The notes: generated from the letters alone by a model not told the origin. A stretch of DNA of 64,000 bases from Hymenobacter lapidiphilus (GCF_013377885.1 NZ_JABKAU010000015.1:1-64000); one strand, 5' to 3'; shown: positions 25,942-35,687, counted from the stretch's first letter. Numbers and translations are program-made.

Positions 25942-27774
25942 TTATAGCGCGTCGCCCCGCAGCTGGCGGAAGCGTTTGCGGGCCTCGGCTACATAAATGC
26001 TGCCGGCGTGCTTGGTGATTAGCTGTTGGTAGAGCTGCTGAGCCTTCTCGCGGTTCTGGAGATTCTCCTGCTGAATGCTGGCGGCCAGAAACAGGGCGTC
26101 GTCGCTGAGCACGTCGTACTTAGGGTTGTTCGTGATGCGCTCCAGCGTGCTAATGGCCCCGGCGTAGTCGCTGGTGCGGCGCTGTAGCTGGGCCTTCAGG
26201 TACCAGGCTTCGTCCTGCAGGGCATGGCCGGGGTACTTTATCAGCAGCCCATCGAGGCCGCGCAGGGCTTCGAGCAGCTTGTTCTGGAACACGAGCTGCT
26301 CGACCGCCGCATAGTCGCGCAGGGCCACGCCGGATGTATCCTGGGCCGTGTTGTCGGTGATGAGCAGGCTGAGCTGCATGGCATCGTTGGCAATTTCGCG
26401 GGTGGTGGCCTGCTTGAGAATATCAAGGTGCGACTTAGCCAGCTTAAAGTCGCCGGCGAAATAGCTCAGGCGGGCGTTGCGCAGCTTGGCATCGTAGCCC
26501 AGCGGCGTGTCTTTGTGCGACTTCTCGACCTGCGAATACAGCAGCGTGGCTTCCCAGGGCTCGGCCCGCAGCACGTATATGTCGGCCAGGTCAATTTTGG
26601 CTTGGTCTACCACGTCGGAGCTGGCCCGCGGCATGGCAATTACCTCCTCCAGCAGCTTCATGGCCGGGGCCTGTTCGCCAAGCTGGAAGGCCAGCAGCGC
26701 GGCCATGCTGCGCAGTACGGGGGCAGTTTCGGGGGTGCGGCCCAGGTCGGTGAGTACCTGCTCATACTCCATCAGCAGGCCGCGCAGCTGGGTTTGGTTT
26801 ATGGGGTAGGTGTTGCGCACCTGGTCTTCGCGGGTCTGCACGAGGCGCTGGCGGGCCAGGGCATAGAACGGCTGGCCGGCATACTCGCGGGTGATGTACT
26901 CGAAGCCGGCAATGGCGCTTTCGTAGTCTTTGTTGCGGCGGGCAATTTCGGCTACTTCCAGCACCCGGCGACCCTGGGTGCGGCCGCGTCGGTCGAGGGC
27001 CTTGGCCTGCACCAGCGCCCCGGTAAAGTCGCGGCGCTGCACCTGCAACCACAGCAGCAGCTCGCTGTACACGGCGCGGTCGGGGTTGCGCTGCACCTGG
27101 GTCAGCAGCTCCTTTTCGAGGGTGGCAAAGGCGGCTTCATCCTGCAGGTTGTTCTGGAGCATGTTGCGCACGAAGGGCAGCTGCTGCTCGTCGTCGCGCA
27201 CCAGGCGCAGGGTTTCCACCAGCACTTTATCGGTCTGGCCCTGCTGGGTATACAGGCCGATGAGCTGGGGCGCGTACTCGGTTTCGTTGCCGGCCAGCTG
27301 CCGCCCGCGCAGGTAGGTGCGGGTAGTCCAGGCGGGCAGGTTGGCCTGCTGAAAGCTGGCGGCCACGGGCACCACCTGTTCGGGACTCAGCAGCTGCACA
27401 ACCCGCTCCCACTGCTTGGCGGCGGCCGTCGAGTCGCCGGCGGTGGCGGCTACCAGGCCCAGCGTTACGCCCAGCGTCTGGTCCTGGGGGCGCTGCTTGA
27501 TGGCGCGTTTCACCAGCTTCTCGGCATCCTTGGTGCGGCGCAACCCCTGGAGCGCAGCCAGATAATCGGGCAGCACGTTGGGGGCCGTCTGCTCGTCGGT
27601 GCGCAGGCGGCCGAACAGGTACGCGGCCTTTTCGTGCTCGCCTTTGCGCTCATACTCGCGAGCCAGCTGAATGCTCCCACCATCGGGAGCCTGGGCCCGG
27701 GCGGCCGGGGCAGCCAAGGTCAGCAGCGCCAGCAGGCCGGCTCCGCGTATCATTCCACGCAACGGGTTTTTCAT
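25942..27774 (-). CDS. Secreted tetratricopeptide-repeat protein
   Basis: The 610-residue protein has a signal peptide (LLALLTLAAPAARAQ) and then helical repeats over its whole length, with TPR-like spacing such as EYERKGEHEKAAYLFGRL and AQLQRRTSDYAGAISTLERI. TPR arrays bind partner proteins in assemblies. It is probably periplasmic. I know no specific function. It lies 78 bases from the start of palindromic element 5. Confidence 0.75.
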   Translation of the reverse strand: MKNPLRGMIRGAGLLALLTLAAPAARAQAPDGGSIQLAREYERKGEHEKAAYLFGRLRTDEQTAPNVLPDYLAALQGLRRTKDAEKLVKRAIKQRPQDQTLGVTLGLVAATAGDSTAAAKQWERVVQLLSPEQVVPVAASFQQANLPAWTTRTYLRGRQLAGNETEYAPQLIGLYTQQGQTDKVLVETLRLVRDDEQQLPFVRNMLQNNLQDEAAFATLEKELLTQVQRNPDRAVYSELLLWLQVQRRDFTGALVQAKALDRRGRTQGRRVLEVAEIARRNKDYESAIAGFEYITREYAGQPFYALARQRLVQTREDQVRNTYPINQTQLRGLLMEYEQVLTDLGRTPETAPVLRSMAALLAFQLGEQAPAMKLLEEVIAMPRASSDVVDQAKIDLADIYVLRAEPWEATLLYSQVEKSHKDTPLGYDAKLRNARLSYFAGDFKLAKSHLDILKQATTREIANDAMQLSLLITDNTAQDTSGVALRDYAAVEQLVFQNKLLEALRGLDGLLIKYPGHALQDEAWYLKAQLQRRTSDYAGAISTLERITNNPKYDVLSDDALFLAASIQQENLQNREKAQQLYQQLITKHAGSIYVAEARKRFRQLRGDAL

Positions 27775-27851
27775 GCAGAGCTAACGAGTTGAAGCGGCCG
27801 GAAAGTGCCGGAAGGAAGTCCGGGAAGCAATGTTGCTATCCTAAAGATACG

Positions 27852-27944
27852 GTCATCCTGACGAAGGAAGGACCTTATCCTGCAAAACTAAACCAGTGTT
27901 CTGGTCGGTCTTGCAGGATAAGGTCCTTCCTTCGTCAGGATGAC
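27852..27944. repeat. REP/BIME-like palindromic element 5 (subfamily C)
   Basis: Perfect 34-base arms at 27852-27885 and 27911-27944, with ends GTCATCCTGACGAAGGAAGG and its complement and a 25-base centre. It lies between the TPR gene start and the ppiD-like stop, 19 bases past that stop on the minus strand. Confidence 0.9.
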
Positions 27945-27962
27945 AGGGTGCTAACTCAGGCT

Positions 27963-30092
27963 CTAAAAGAACTTGGCGCGGTTGTCTTTTACGTCGGCGT
28001 TCTGCTTGAGGGCTTCAAAGATGAGGCCATCGGTGCGAGCGGCGCGCTGGGCCGTCAGCTGCTGACGGGCGGCGGCTACGTCGGTGGCGGGGGGGGCAGG
28101 CTGGGCGCTGGTGGGCTCTACCACAAACACGCCCTGCTCGCCGGCAATCGGGGCCGACTTCTGGCCCACTTTCAGGCCGAAGGCACGACCCACGGCGGTT
28201 GGCTCGCTGCCGACACCCGCAATCATGCTTTGGCCCAGTACCACGTTATCGGCGGTTTTTACCTGGGCGGCGGCGCCATAAGCTTGGGCCATCTGCTCGA
28301 GCGTGCCTTTGGAGGCACTCAGCTTCTGCTTGATTTGCTCAGCCTTCAGCTCGTTGCGCACCAGGGCAGTGATTTCGGGCTTGATGCTGGCCAGATCAGC
28401 CGTTCCTTTGCTCCGCTCGCCGGTCAGCACGGCCACCACGTAGGTGTCGCCGATTTCGAACACGCGCGATACGTCGCCCATCTCTTTGGCACCGGCACCT
28501 TCCGAGTCGTCGGCGCCGTAGGCCCAGCGCACCAGCGCGCGGGCATCTTGCAGGTTGTTTACAGCCTGGTCGCCACGGCCCAGATTTTTGGCTTCGGCTT
28601 TCTGCAGGCTCTTGTCAGCGGCTACAGCCTTGCGGAACGACTCCAGGTCGATGGCCTGGCCCTTCAGCTCCTGGGCCTTGTTGTAGGCCGCGTCGCGGGT
28701 GCCCTCGGTAGGCTGAATGCTCTTCTGCACAGTGGCCACGCGGTAGGTCTGCTTGGTAGGCGCGGCCGTTACCTTGATGATGTGGTAGCCAAACGAGGTC
28801 TTCACGAGGTTGGGCAGCAAGCCAAGCGAAGAAGCGCCGAACACGGCCTTCTCGAACTCGGGTACCATGCGGCCCTGCTGGAACCAGCCCAGGTCGCCGC
28901 CGGTGGCGGTAGTACCGTCCGAGCCGTACTGGCGGGCCATGGCGGCGAAATCGGCACCGCCTTTAATCTTGGTGAGCACCTCGGTGGCTTTGGCCTTGGC
29001 AGCAGCATCCGCCTCGGGCGTGGTGCCGTCGCTCTTGATGAGGATGTGGCTGGCGCGGGCGGCAGCCTGGTCGCCGGTTTTCTGGCCCGTTACCTTATAC
29101 AGCGAGTAGGTGCCGTTTTCGGCGTAAGGGCCGTACACCTTGCCTTCCTGCAACGGCAGCTGCTCGCGCAGTTTCTCGGGCATGTCGGCAGCCGTGAGGT
29201 AAGCGGGGGCAACGGGGTTGTCGGAGTTGAGCTTTACGAATACCGAGTCGGCAGGTGCGGCGGCGAACTGGGTAGCCAGTTCGTTTACCGTTTTGCCAAT
29301 TTCGGTGCTGTCTTCTACCGAAGCCGTAACCGGGATGGATACGTACTCGATGCTACGGCCATCTTCGACCTTAAAGCGACCCTGGTTTTTGTCGATGTAG
29401 GCCTGCAGCTGCTCGTCGGTTACTTTCACACTCGAATCAGAGAGGGCGAAATAGGGCACGAACAGGTAGCGCAGGTTTACCTGGGCCATCATGCCCTCGT
29501 TGAAGCGCTTGGCTTCGGCCGAAGTCACGTAAGTGCTCATCTTGAGCAGGTTGGTGTACTTCTGCCCCAGGCGCTCAGGGCGCAGGTTCTGCTCGAAATT
29601 GGCAAAGGCGGCCTGCGCCTGCGGGTCCATCTTGTCGAGGTTACGCAGGTATTCTTTCACCTTCAACACATCGAACTGTCCGGTCGAGTCGGTGAAAGCC
29701 TGGCGGATGCTGGGGTGAATGTTGGTACCCTGCACCATGTCGGTCAGCTCGTCGTCCGAAACGGTCAGGCCCAGTTTCTCGAACTGCTTCTGGAAGGCAA
29801 TGCGGTAGAGCAGCTGGTTCCAGGCCTGCTCGCGCAGGTAGCCCATGGCCTGCTCGTCGGGCTGGCGGCCCTGCTGCTGAATGAAGGCCTGCTTGGCCTG
29901 CTCCAGCGTGGCGTTGAATTCGTCGTAGTCGATTTCCTGCCCCGCAATTTCACCCACCGAGCGGTCGGAGCGGCCGAAGAAGCTGTTCTGCCCCGTAAAC
30001 AGGTCGCCGCCCACCATAAACAGGAGCAGGCCGATGACGATAGCGCCAACTGCCCAGCCCGATTTTTCGCGGATTGTATTAATTAATGCCAT
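27963..30092 (-). CDS. PpiD/SurA-type peptidyl-prolyl isomerase
   Basis: The 709-residue protein begins with a membrane anchor (residues 12-30, GWAVGAIVIGLLLFMVGGDL) and a SurA-N-like chaperone region, then a parvulin-type rotamase domain: AARASHILIKSDG, GGDLGWFQQGRMVPEFEKAV and KTSFGYHIIKV. PpiD-type proteins help outer-membrane and exported proteins fold in the periplasm. The start at MALINTIREKSGWAVG matches the usual PpiD beginning. It is the last of a minus-strand envelope group starting at coaX. Confidence 0.9.
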   Translation of the reverse strand: MALINTIREKSGWAVGAIVIGLLLFMVGGDLFTGQNSFFGRSDRSVGEIAGQEIDYDEFNATLEQAKQAFIQQQGRQPDEQAMGYLREQAWNQLLYRIAFQKQFEKLGLTVSDDELTDMVQGTNIHPSIRQAFTDSTGQFDVLKVKEYLRNLDKMDPQAQAAFANFEQNLRPERLGQKYTNLLKMSTYVTSAEAKRFNEGMMAQVNLRYLFVPYFALSDSSVKVTDEQLQAYIDKNQGRFKVEDGRSIEYVSIPVTASVEDSTEIGKTVNELATQFAAAPADSVFVKLNSDNPVAPAYLTAADMPEKLREQLPLQEGKVYGPYAENGTYSLYKVTGQKTGDQAAARASHILIKSDGTTPEADAAAKAKATEVLTKIKGGADFAAMARQYGSDGTTATGGDLGWFQQGRMVPEFEKAVFGASSLGLLPNLVKTSFGYHIIKVTAAPTKQTYRVATVQKSIQPTEGTRDAAYNKAQELKGQAIDLESFRKAVAADKSLQKAEAKNLGRGDQAVNNLQDARALVRWAYGADDSEGAGAKEMGDVSRVFEIGDTYVVAVLTGERSKGTADLASIKPEITALVRNELKAEQIKQKLSASKGTLEQMAQAYGAAAQVKTADNVVLGQSMIAGVGSEPTAVGRAFGLKVGQKSAPIAGEQGVFVVEPTSAQPAPPATDVAAARQQLTAQRAARTDGLIFEALKQNADVKDNRAKFF

Positions 30093-30225
30093 GAACTTGA
30101 AAAAAAGCGCGGGTAGAAAATGGTGAATGAGGCGCAAAATAACCAAAAATGCCGGTCATTTGGTACATTCTCTGTCAGATAGGTAAAGGACACGGCGCTG
30201 GCCGGGCACAACGGGCTCCAGGCTG

Positions 30226-30513
30226 CTATTTCCGCTTCTTGGGCTTACCGGCTGCTTTCCCGGGTTTACGGGCTGCTTTGCTGGTTTCGGCCTTCCGGGC
30301 ATCTTCGGCCCGCAGGTCGACCTCCTTCTGGCGCTGGCGCTGATACCGCATCCAGATGACGCAGCCAAAGGCTATCATATACAGCCAGTAGTTGTCGTAG
30401 AGGCCCTCCATGCCGCCGGTAGCCAGCGTACGGTAGGAGGCCACTACGAACGTGAACACGCCAAAAACCAGCAATATGGTCCGGCTGATGCCAGGTTCCC
30501 AGAATCGTTTCAT
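30226..30513 (-). CDS. Small membrane protein with basic tail
   Basis: The 95-residue protein has two hydrophobic segments (about residues 10-30 and 40-58) and a basic, lysine and alanine-rich tail ending KPGKAAGKPKKRK. No family is recognised. It begins 2 bases after the lptC stop codon, so the two genes are probably translated together. The strong membrane pattern and tight spacing support it as real. Confidence 0.6.
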   Translation of the reverse strand: MKRFWEPGISRTILLVFGVFTFVVASYRTLATGGMEGLYDNYWLYMIAFGCVIWMRYQRQRQKEVDLRAEDARKAETSKAARKPGKAAGKPKKRK

Positions 30514-30515
30514 GG

Positions 30516-31115
30516 CTACGGAGCGGTATCAGTGGATAGAGTAACAGGGGCAGCCACCGGAGACCCTTCCTGCACGGTAAACTCGCCGGTAGGGTCCAGG
30601 ATTTTGTAAAGCGAAAAGTCCTGGTTGGCCGTCAGGCCCCGGCCGGTGAGCACCTCGGTAGGCGTCGTTACCTTTATTTCGGTTTCGGGCTTGGTATAGA
30701 TGCTGGCCTTGTTCTGATCGTAGAAAGCCTCCTCGGTATTCATGCGCTGCTGCTTGGCCACGTTGGTTACGCGCACGTCGCCGCGGATAGTAAAAAGGTT
30801 CTGGTTGCGCTGGTAGCGGCCGTACTTGCCGGTAATCGTGTTCGCCACCGTTTCACCCTCCTGGTCCATAAACGTCAGCGCTACTCCCTCGGGATACACC
30901 CGGTCGCCCGACTCGAAACCCTGCTCCAGTGGGGCCTTCAGGCGCACCCGCAGCCGCGCCGAGTCGCTGTACAATAGCAGCACATTTCGGGTTTCCACGG
31001 TGGGGCCCTGGTAGTCGATGGGCTTGGCTGCCACCTCATCGGCTTTGTGGCAGCCAGCGCTTAGCAGCACTGGCCCCATCAGCAGCCACCCTGCCAGCCA
31101 TTGTCCTGACTTCAT
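30516..31115 (-). CDS. lptC: LPS export periplasmic protein LptC
   Basis: LptC connects the LPS extractor complex to the periplasmic bridge. The 199-residue protein carries a lipoprotein signal (LLMGPVLLSAGC), as in Bacteroidota LptC, and a beta-rich OstA-like fold with TRNVLLLYSDSARLRV, YPEGVALTFMDQEG and ANTITGKYGRYQ. The lipid anchor replaces the membrane helix of the E. coli protein. It follows the outer-membrane protein gene in a likely operon with coaX and the ppiD-like gene. The assignment relies on family pattern, not on a search. Confidence 0.85.
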   Translation of the reverse strand: MKSGQWLAGWLLMGPVLLSAGCHKADEVAAKPIDYQGPTVETRNVLLLYSDSARLRVRLKAPLEQGFESGDRVYPEGVALTFMDQEGETVANTITGKYGRYQRNQNLFTIRGDVRVTNVAKQQRMNTEEAFYDQNKASIYTKPETEIKVTTPTEVLTGRGLTANQDFSLYKILDPTGEFTVQEGSPVAAPVTLSTDTAP

Positions 31116-31236
31116 ATCTGGTGGTCGGATGAAGGATTAGAGACGTATCCTTGGCGGCGGAAGGCGAGCGTACGGGTCTGAAAAACGGTCAAGCGCTATT
31201 CGCCCGCCTCTCCCTGCTTCCCCCTGCCTGCTGCGG

Positions 31237-32595
31237 CTACTCAATCCGGCGTTTGATGAACCAGCGGTTGTTGAGCGTCACGCCCAACTGCATCCGGATG
31301 TAGCTTTCCTGCACGTTACGCTCGTTGCTGCCATCGGACTTCACGAGCACATCGGTGTTGCCGCGCCGCCCGTAGGTGAAGCCCAGGTTGACGGTGGTAG
31401 CATCGAGGGCCGAAGCCGAGGGCAGCGGCAGGGCAAAGCCCCAGCTCACGGCCCGGTCGAGCAGCGCGTTGCCGCCGGGGCGGTACGGTAGCTGGGCCAC
31501 GCTCAGGCCGGCACGGTACGTAACGCGCTTAAAGTAATTATCAACCGACGTGGGGTCGGGGGTGAATTCGCCGCCCATCGACCCACGGTAAGTGTCACTG
31601 AGCGCAATATTCGACAGCCCGCCCTCCTGGCCAAACGACTTGAAGCGCGACCATTGCTGCAGGCTACCGTCGAGGTTCAGGCTCCAGTTGCGGTTGTTGT
31701 CGAAGCTGATGCCCACCTGCGACAGAGCGGGTACCTGGGCTTTGCCCTTTTCGCCGCTGCTAAGCACGTTGGCGTTAATCAGGGCCCCGTCGGCATCTTC
31801 GCGCAGAATGTTAGTGCTTCGGTCGCCGTTGAGCTTGCTCTGGAAGCTGTACACCCCGCCTACATTGTAATTGAGCTTGTCGGTAAGCTTGCCGCGGTAG
31901 TGTAGTCCCGAGCGGAAGGTAAAATCGGTGTAGCGCACCTGCTGCTCGTAGATAGAGCGGCTGGCCAGCGCCAAGGGCAACGTAGGAGTGCCCACGCGGG
32001 TGCTGGCCTGCTGGTTGATGCTGCCAAACACGTAAGCCGCCGACACGCCCACAACGAGGTTTTTGCGCACCCGTACCGCGTGACTCATGTAGGCCTCGGC
32101 CAGGCCGCCATCACCTCTGTACTGGCGCTCCAGCTGGGAATCCGGGTCATTGGCCACGCCGTTACTCACTGTCTTCGACTCGTAGTCGACCGTGCTGTAG
32201 GGCTTGAGGCCAACGGCGCCGGCCCAGCTGCGGCTGATGGGAACCGCCAGGGCTATGTAGCCCAGCGTGCCGGTACCAGTGCGCTGGCTGCTTACATTGT
32301 TGCGCAGCGTTTTGAACTGGCCGGTGTAGCCGGCTTCGAACGTAGTGCGGTTGGTGTAATACAGCAGCGCCGGGTTCAGCTCGTTGACGTTGGTGCCGTT
32401 TGGAGCTGCGACGCCCGTGCCGCCCATGCCCATTTGCCGCACGCCACCCAGGTTCTGGCTGGCGTCGCCCAGCCCCAGGCGCGAATAAGGCGAGTTGCCC
32501 AAGCCCTGACCCTGACCCAGCGCCCCCGGCGTGGCAGCCAGCAGGCCCAGCAGCGAAAAACCGCCGGCCAGACCAGCAAAATTAAGTTGCGACAT
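31237..32595 (-). CDS. Outer-membrane beta-barrel protein, FadL/PorV-like
   Basis: The 452-residue protein has a signal peptide ending about GALGQ, then GNSPYSRLGLGDA and GMGGTGVAAPNGTNVNELNPA, the pattern of Bacteroidota outer-membrane porin-like proteins with a FadL-type N-terminal hatch. Many alternating beta strands and a C-terminal ending RWFIKRRIE follow. It overlaps coaX by 14 bases. A transport or assembly role in the outer membrane is expected; the cargo is unknown. Confidence 0.78.
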   Translation of the reverse strand: MSQLNFAGLAGGFSLLGLLAATPGALGQGQGLGNSPYSRLGLGDASQNLGGVRQMGMGGTGVAAPNGTNVNELNPALLYYTNRTTFEAGYTGQFKTLRNNVSSQRTGTGTLGYIALAVPISRSWAGAVGLKPYSTVDYESKTVSNGVANDPDSQLERQYRGDGGLAEAYMSHAVRVRKNLVVGVSAAYVFGSINQQASTRVGTPTLPLALASRSIYEQQVRYTDFTFRSGLHYRGKLTDKLNYNVGGVYSFQSKLNGDRSTNILREDADGALINANVLSSGEKGKAQVPALSQVGISFDNNRNWSLNLDGSLQQWSRFKSFGQEGGLSNIALSDTYRGSMGGEFTPDPTSVDNYFKRVTYRAGLSVAQLPYRPGGNALLDRAVSWGFALPLPSASALDATTVNLGFTYGRRGNTDVLVKSDGSNERNVQESYIRMQLGVTLNNRWFIKRRIE

Positions 32596-33325
32596 GATGT
32601 ACTAAAATTCGGTGGAGCCCAATTAAAACCAGCTCCGGAACAACAAAGATAGGTCCTTTCAGGCGGGCACGAAAAAATGGTGCATCGCCGCCGGCCAGTA
32701 CCACGGCCAGCTTCGGGTAACGGGCGGCGTAAGCGGCCAGCAAGCCGGCCACTTCGGCCGCCGCCCCGTTCAATACGCCGCTGCGAATGGCGCTTTCGGT
32801 GTCGGTGCCGGTTAGGGGCACCTCATCGGTGCTATTGGCCGGCGGGGCTATCAGCGGCAGCCGCCCGGTAAACGCGTGCAGTGCCTTAAACCGCATGGCC
32901 AGCCCCGGCGCAATGCTGCCGCCCCGGAACACCTGCCCGCTTTCCACCACATCAAACTTGATGGCCGTGCCGGCATCCACAATCACCACATCACGCCCTG
33001 GCAGTAGCCAGGCTGCTCCCACAGCCCCCGCCAGCCGATCGGCTCCGAGGGTGTGGGGCGTGGCATAGGCGTTGGTGAGGGGTAGCGGCGTGGTAGCGGG
33101 CATAAATTCCAACACCCGGCCCGGTACCAGCGCCCGTAACTCAGTGGCCCAGGCAGCAGTCGGCTCGGCCACCGAGGCCACCACTGCGTGCTCGGGCTGC
33201 AGGCGCAGCACGGCCGCCCGCACCTGCGCCGGCGTCTGTCCGCTGGCCCACTCCAGCAGTTCGTCCCGCTCAAAGCAGCCGTATTTCACGGCCGTGTTGC
33301 CAATATCGAGGGCGAGCGTGCGCAA
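32582..33325 (-). CDS. coaX: Type III pantothenate kinase
   Basis: CoaX phosphorylates pantothenate, the first step from vitamin B5 to CoA. The 247-residue ASKHA-fold protein shows DIGNTAVKYG at residues 7-16, LGADRLAGAVGA, VIVDAGTAIKFDVV and FRGGSIAPGLAMR. This is the non-feedback-inhibited kinase type. It heads the minus-strand envelope group and overlaps the next gene by 14 bases. With panC and panD it links the window to CoA synthesis. Confidence 0.95.
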   Translation of the reverse strand: MRTLALDIGNTAVKYGCFERDELLEWASGQTPAQVRAAVLRLQPEHAVVASVAEPTAAWATELRALVPGRVLEFMPATTPLPLTNAYATPHTLGADRLAGAVGAAWLLPGRDVVIVDAGTAIKFDVVESGQVFRGGSIAPGLAMRFKALHAFTGRLPLIAPPANSTDEVPLTGTDTESAIRSGVLNGAAAEVAGLLAAYAARYPKLAVVLAGGDAPFFRARLKGPIFVVPELVLIGLHRILVHHVAT

Positions 33326-33356
33326 TGGGAGAAGTAAGAGGTTGGTAGCTGCAAGC

Positions 33357-33364
33357 CAAAAGTA
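33357..33364 (-). promoter_or_regulatory. Candidate -7 box of coaX
   Basis: On the minus strand this reads TACTTTTG, matching TAnnTTTG, 32 bases before the coaX start. The DNA at the -33 position belongs to palindromic element 6, so the repeat may overlap the promoter. Confidence 0.45.
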
Positions 33365-33378
33365 GCGAGAAGCAAAAA

Positions 33379-33477
33379 AACGTCATTCAGCGCAAAGCGA
33401 AGAATTCCGCGCGAAGCCGTTGGTGTGTTGTTGCAACGGCCCCGAGCGCGATTCTTCGCTTCACTCTGAATAACGTT
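33379..33477. repeat. REP/BIME-like palindromic element 6 (subfamily B)
   Basis: AACGTCATTCAG and CTGAATAACGTT are the ends, with GAAGAATTC and GATTCTTCGCTTC further in. The match is imperfect. It lies between coaX and the pseudouridine synthase gene, 55 bases past the latter's stop. Confidence 0.8.
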
Positions 33478-33531
33478 CTTTCTGGCAGTCGATAACTCCG
33501 GGAGCCGGTTTAGGCCCCCGGGGTTGCCTGC

Positions 33532-35448
33532 TTACATGAAATACTTGAGGCGGATAACTTCCTTCTCGTTGAGGAAGCGCCACTTGCCCCGGGGCAGGTC
33601 CTTTTTGGTGAGGCCGGCATACTGCACCCGGTCCAGCGCTACCACGTCGTAGCCCAGATGCTCGAAGATGCGGCGCACGATTCGGTTACGGCCAATATGG
33701 ATTTCCACGCCCACGAAGTGCGGGTTGCCGGCCACTACGGCCACATCGTCCACCTCAGCCTTGCCGTCTTCCAGTTCCACACCGGCCGCAATCTGGCGCA
33801 GGTCCTCTTCCGTCAGGGGCTTGTCAAGCTCCACCTGATAGATTTTCTTGTTGCGGTGCGAGGGGTGCGAAAGTTTCTGGGCGACTTCGCCGTCGTTGGT
33901 GAACAGCAGCAGGCCAGTGGTGTTGCGGTCGAGGCGACCAACCGGGAACACGCGCTCCTTCGAGGCGCTCTTGATGAGTTCCATTACCGTGCGGCGGCCT
34001 TCGGGGTCGTCGGTGGTGGTGAGGAAGTCCTTAGGCTTGTTGAGCAGCAGGTACACCTGCTTTTCGCGGCTGAGGTTGGTTTTGCCATACTGCACCGTGT
34101 CGGAAGGCTGCACCTGGTAGCCCATTTCCGTCACTACTTCCCCGTTCACCTTTATTTCGCCGGCCGCAATCAGCGCATCGGCGTCGCGGCGCGAGCACAC
34201 GCCGGCGTTGGCGATGTAGCGGTTGAGGCGCGTCGTGCCTTCGGCCGAGTCCTCCTCCTCTTCACGGCGGCGCTTGTTGCCCCGGTTTTTGTCTTCGTCG
34301 TAATGGCGCAGGTTCTTGTAGTCGGGCGCTTCGCCGGTTACCTCGCCACGCTTGCGCTTGCCGGCCTGGTTCGAGTCGGCGGCGGAAGCTGGTGCATCGG
34401 GGCGGCCGGGGCGCTCGTCGTAGGCGCGCCGGGGCCGCTCCTCACGGGGCGCACGCCGCTCGTCGCGCCCGAAGGCGCCACGGGGTGCATCCGCATCGTT
34501 GCGCCGCGCGGGCCGGTCAGTACCCGCCGGACGCTCGGAGCGCCGGTCGTCACGCCGGTCGCGGTCGGGACGCTCATTGCGCCGTTCGTCGCGGCCAAAG
34601 CTGCTGCGCCGCTCGCCGCTGGCACCGCCCCCGAAGCCGGAAGGCTTCCGGTCGTCGGATTCGCGCGGCTCCCGGCTGCCGGCTTCTTCGGCCCGGCGGG
34701 TAGCGCGGAAGGTGGCGTCATCCGAAAAATCGGGGTGCTGCGGAGCGAGGCTCTCGGGCCGGCGGTCGGGGTCGAAGGAACGGGCCGGACGCACCGGACG
34801 GTCGGGGCCGTACTCGCGCGAACCTAGGTGGTCTTCCTGGGGCCGTGGGCGCGGGGCTTCCTGGCGCGGCTCGTCTACGGCGTTGGGGTTGCCTTTGATG
34901 AATTTGCGGTTCCGCTCACCCGGCTGTCCACGGGGCACCGACTGCTCCCCATCTTCCCGGCGGTAGGGCTGGCCCTTCCAGGTTTGCTTGGCCTCGAAGT
35001 TGCGTACGGGCCGCTCGTCGCGCTGGTCGCGGCGGTCGTCGCCACGGCCAGCATTGCGCGCGTCGCCACCGAAGCGGCTGTCACGGGCCGGACGCTCGTC
35101 GCGGCCACCACCGAAGCGGTTGTCGCGGGCCGGGCGCTCATCGCGGCCGCCGAAGCTGCCGCCACCGCTGTTGCCAAATTTACGTGGGCCACCGAAGCTG
35201 CCGCCGCCGTTGCCAAACTTGCGCGGGCCGCCGTAGCCTCCCTCCGCCGGGCGTCCGCCAAAGGCGGGCCGGTCGCCGCCGCGCCGCGAGTCGTCGCGGC
35301 CGGCGCCACCGCGGGCCTGGTCGCGGTTGGCCCGCTCCTGGCCAGGCTGAATGAATTTGCTGCCCGCATCGCGGCTCGTAGGCCGGCTGGAGCTGGAGAA
35401 GCGGCCGCGGCCCTTAGGCGCGTCGTCGGAGTGGTGTTTCTTACCCAT
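33532..35448 (-). CDS. RluB/RsuA-type pseudouridine synthase with a long disordered head
   Basis: Residues 406-638 are a complete RluB/RsuA-type enzyme: an S4 RNA-binding domain (TRLNRYIANAGVCSRRDADA) and the catalytic GRLDRNTTGLLLF with the active aspartate near residue 507, then RNRIVRRIFEHLGYDV. It converts uridine to pseudouridine in ribosomal RNA. The first 405 residues are low-complexity, rich in R, G, D, S, with repeats such as RDERPARD, GGPRKFGN and FGRDERR. Such RGG-type regions bind RNA or form condensates. The start MGKKHHSDDAPKG is the only in-frame one with a compatible upstream gap. Confidence 0.9.
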   Translation of the reverse strand: MGKKHHSDDAPKGRGRFSSSSRPTSRDAGSKFIQPGQERANRDQARGGAGRDDSRRGGDRPAFGGRPAEGGYGGPRKFGNGGGSFGGPRKFGNSGGGSFGGRDERPARDNRFGGGRDERPARDSRFGGDARNAGRGDDRRDQRDERPVRNFEAKQTWKGQPYRREDGEQSVPRGQPGERNRKFIKGNPNAVDEPRQEAPRPRPQEDHLGSREYGPDRPVRPARSFDPDRRPESLAPQHPDFSDDATFRATRRAEEAGSREPRESDDRKPSGFGGGASGERRSSFGRDERRNERPDRDRRDDRRSERPAGTDRPARRNDADAPRGAFGRDERRAPREERPRRAYDERPGRPDAPASAADSNQAGKRKRGEVTGEAPDYKNLRHYDEDKNRGNKRRREEEEDSAEGTTRLNRYIANAGVCSRRDADALIAAGEIKVNGEVVTEMGYQVQPSDTVQYGKTNLSREKQVYLLLNKPKDFLTTTDDPEGRRTVMELIKSASKERVFPVGRLDRNTTGLLLFTNDGEVAQKLSHPSHRNKKIYQVELDKPLTEEDLRQIAAGVELEDGKAEVDDVAVVAGNPHFVGVEIHIGRNRIVRRIFEHLGYDVVALDRVQYAGLTKKDLPRGKWRFLNEKEVIRLKYFM

Positions 35449-35687
35449 AATGGTGAAGCGTGCGTGCCGTATCGCTACGGTACAGATGAATGATTCGGGA
35501 GAGCTTACAAACGAAGCTCCGGGGAAAACAGTGCCCGGACTGGTAGCCCGCCCCCGCGCGAGGCGGAGTTCAGGCAGCCAATCCGGGCTACCGGGTTATT
35601 TAGCGCCTAAAGTTTAGCCGAGGGTGCCCAGTGAAGAGAAAATTGTCTCTCTGACCAAGCACTACCCGCTAAAACCTAAGCTACAGT

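Noticed and set aside
27789..30086. 765-residue open frame on the plus strand opposite the ppiD-like gene
   Set aside because: It mirrors codon bias of a high-GC gene on the other strand, has no family motif and would run through palindromic element 5.
33658..34827. 389-residue frame opposite the pseudouridine synthase
   Set aside because: The frame reflects the repeats on the other strand; no start context or motif.
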